Positions 48,606 through 48,652 of a stretch of DNA of 48,652 nucleotides are shown here, piece by piece. Each line of letters opens with the position of its first letter. Position 1 is the first letter of the stretch. This DNA comes from a virus, in IMG/VR virus record IMGVR_UViG_3300020454_000021, positions 1 to 48,652 of that record; one strand, 5' to 3'. The position numbers and the translations under genes were made by a program. The notes beneath the pieces were generated by a model that was given only the letters and a program-made list of their open reading frames with translations, did not search any database and had not been told where the DNA came from.

Positions 48606-48652
48606 ACTTTTAATATTAGTTGGCGGTTGCTATGCATTATATACGGTAGGCA
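48592..48652 (+). CDS. N-terminus of a small membrane protein (partial)
   Basis: ATG 48592 after AAGGAGG at 48576-48582. The 20 visible residues (MTGIELLILVGGCYALYTVG) are hydrophobic, like a single membrane-spanning start. Cut by the right edge of the window. Confidence 0.6.
   Translation, partial: MTGIELLILVGGCYALYTVG

Overview
The window reads as part of a T4-like cyanophage (marine Synechococcus/Prochlorococcus myovirus) genome. The reasons are several very long tail-fibre/baseplate-type proteins in a row, including one ending in a peptidase_S74 chaperone; host-derived bilin genes (a heme oxygenase and a CpeT-type phycobiliprotein lyase); a dense set of 2-oxoglutarate/Fe(II) oxygenase-like genes; two flavin-dependent tryptophan-halogenase homologues; and almost all genes on the + strand, tightly packed with ATGA/TAATG overlaps. 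The DNA is AT-rich. I saw no tRNA gene.

Layout. 1-20.8 kb is a late structural block: a spike-like beta-prism protein, giant fibre proteins, a collagen-like fibre with a tail-collar tip, an S74 fibre, a halogenase and a glycine-rich adhesin-like protein. A two-gene insert under its own sigma70-like promoter (10.2-10.6 kb) includes a Phd/YefM-like protein. 20.8-24.5 kb holds a zinc-ribbon protein, an SF2 helicase, a beta-class DNA methyltransferase, small proteins and a phosphomannose-isomerase-type cupin. 24.6-30.0 kb carries cpeT, a DUF6445-like oxygenase-fold protein, a dTDP-glucose-4,6-dehydratase-like SDR, ho1 and many small ORFs. 30.2-33.7 kb is an unusual pair: a helicase fused to the NPPY half of a DNA adenine methyltransferase, then a separate small gene carrying the SAM-binding half. 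33.7-40.2 kb is an oxygenase/halogenase cluster ending in a strong terminator. 40.2-42.3 kb has almost no coding sequence: one HNH endonuclease gene on the minus strand, operator-like ATAAGTAC repeats around a good promoter, more than ten ATCTCGACGAG-type repeats, and a terminator. 42.3-48.65 kb is a run of small, mostly acidic proteins, plausibly early genes.

The most striking signal is a promoter module found twelve times (about 21.2, 23.5, 30.0, 42.2, 42.5, 43.2, 43.7, 44.5, 45.2, 45.9, 47.2 and 48.2 kb). A left box G(A/C)CAGTT is followed, after six (once seven) bases, by a right box resembling (G/C)TGTCCAC, and 36-38 bases from the start of the right box lies a TATAAT-like -10. In most intergenic copies a terminator-like hairpin fills the space between, and in several the upstream gene's stop codon lies inside or directly beside the left box. 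Each copy is thus an end-of-gene plus start-of-gene cassette and may be a phage-specific promoter class. Late genes instead show T4-type TATAAATA/CATAAATA boxes, and a third group has ordinary sigma70 -35/-10 promoters.

How the genes may work together (inference): late genes build the tail and host-recognition fibres; helicase and methyltransferase genes act on DNA; bilin and sugar genes modify host metabolism; the oxygenase/halogenase set may modify proteins or metabolites. All functions are assigned by reading sequence motifs, not by database search.
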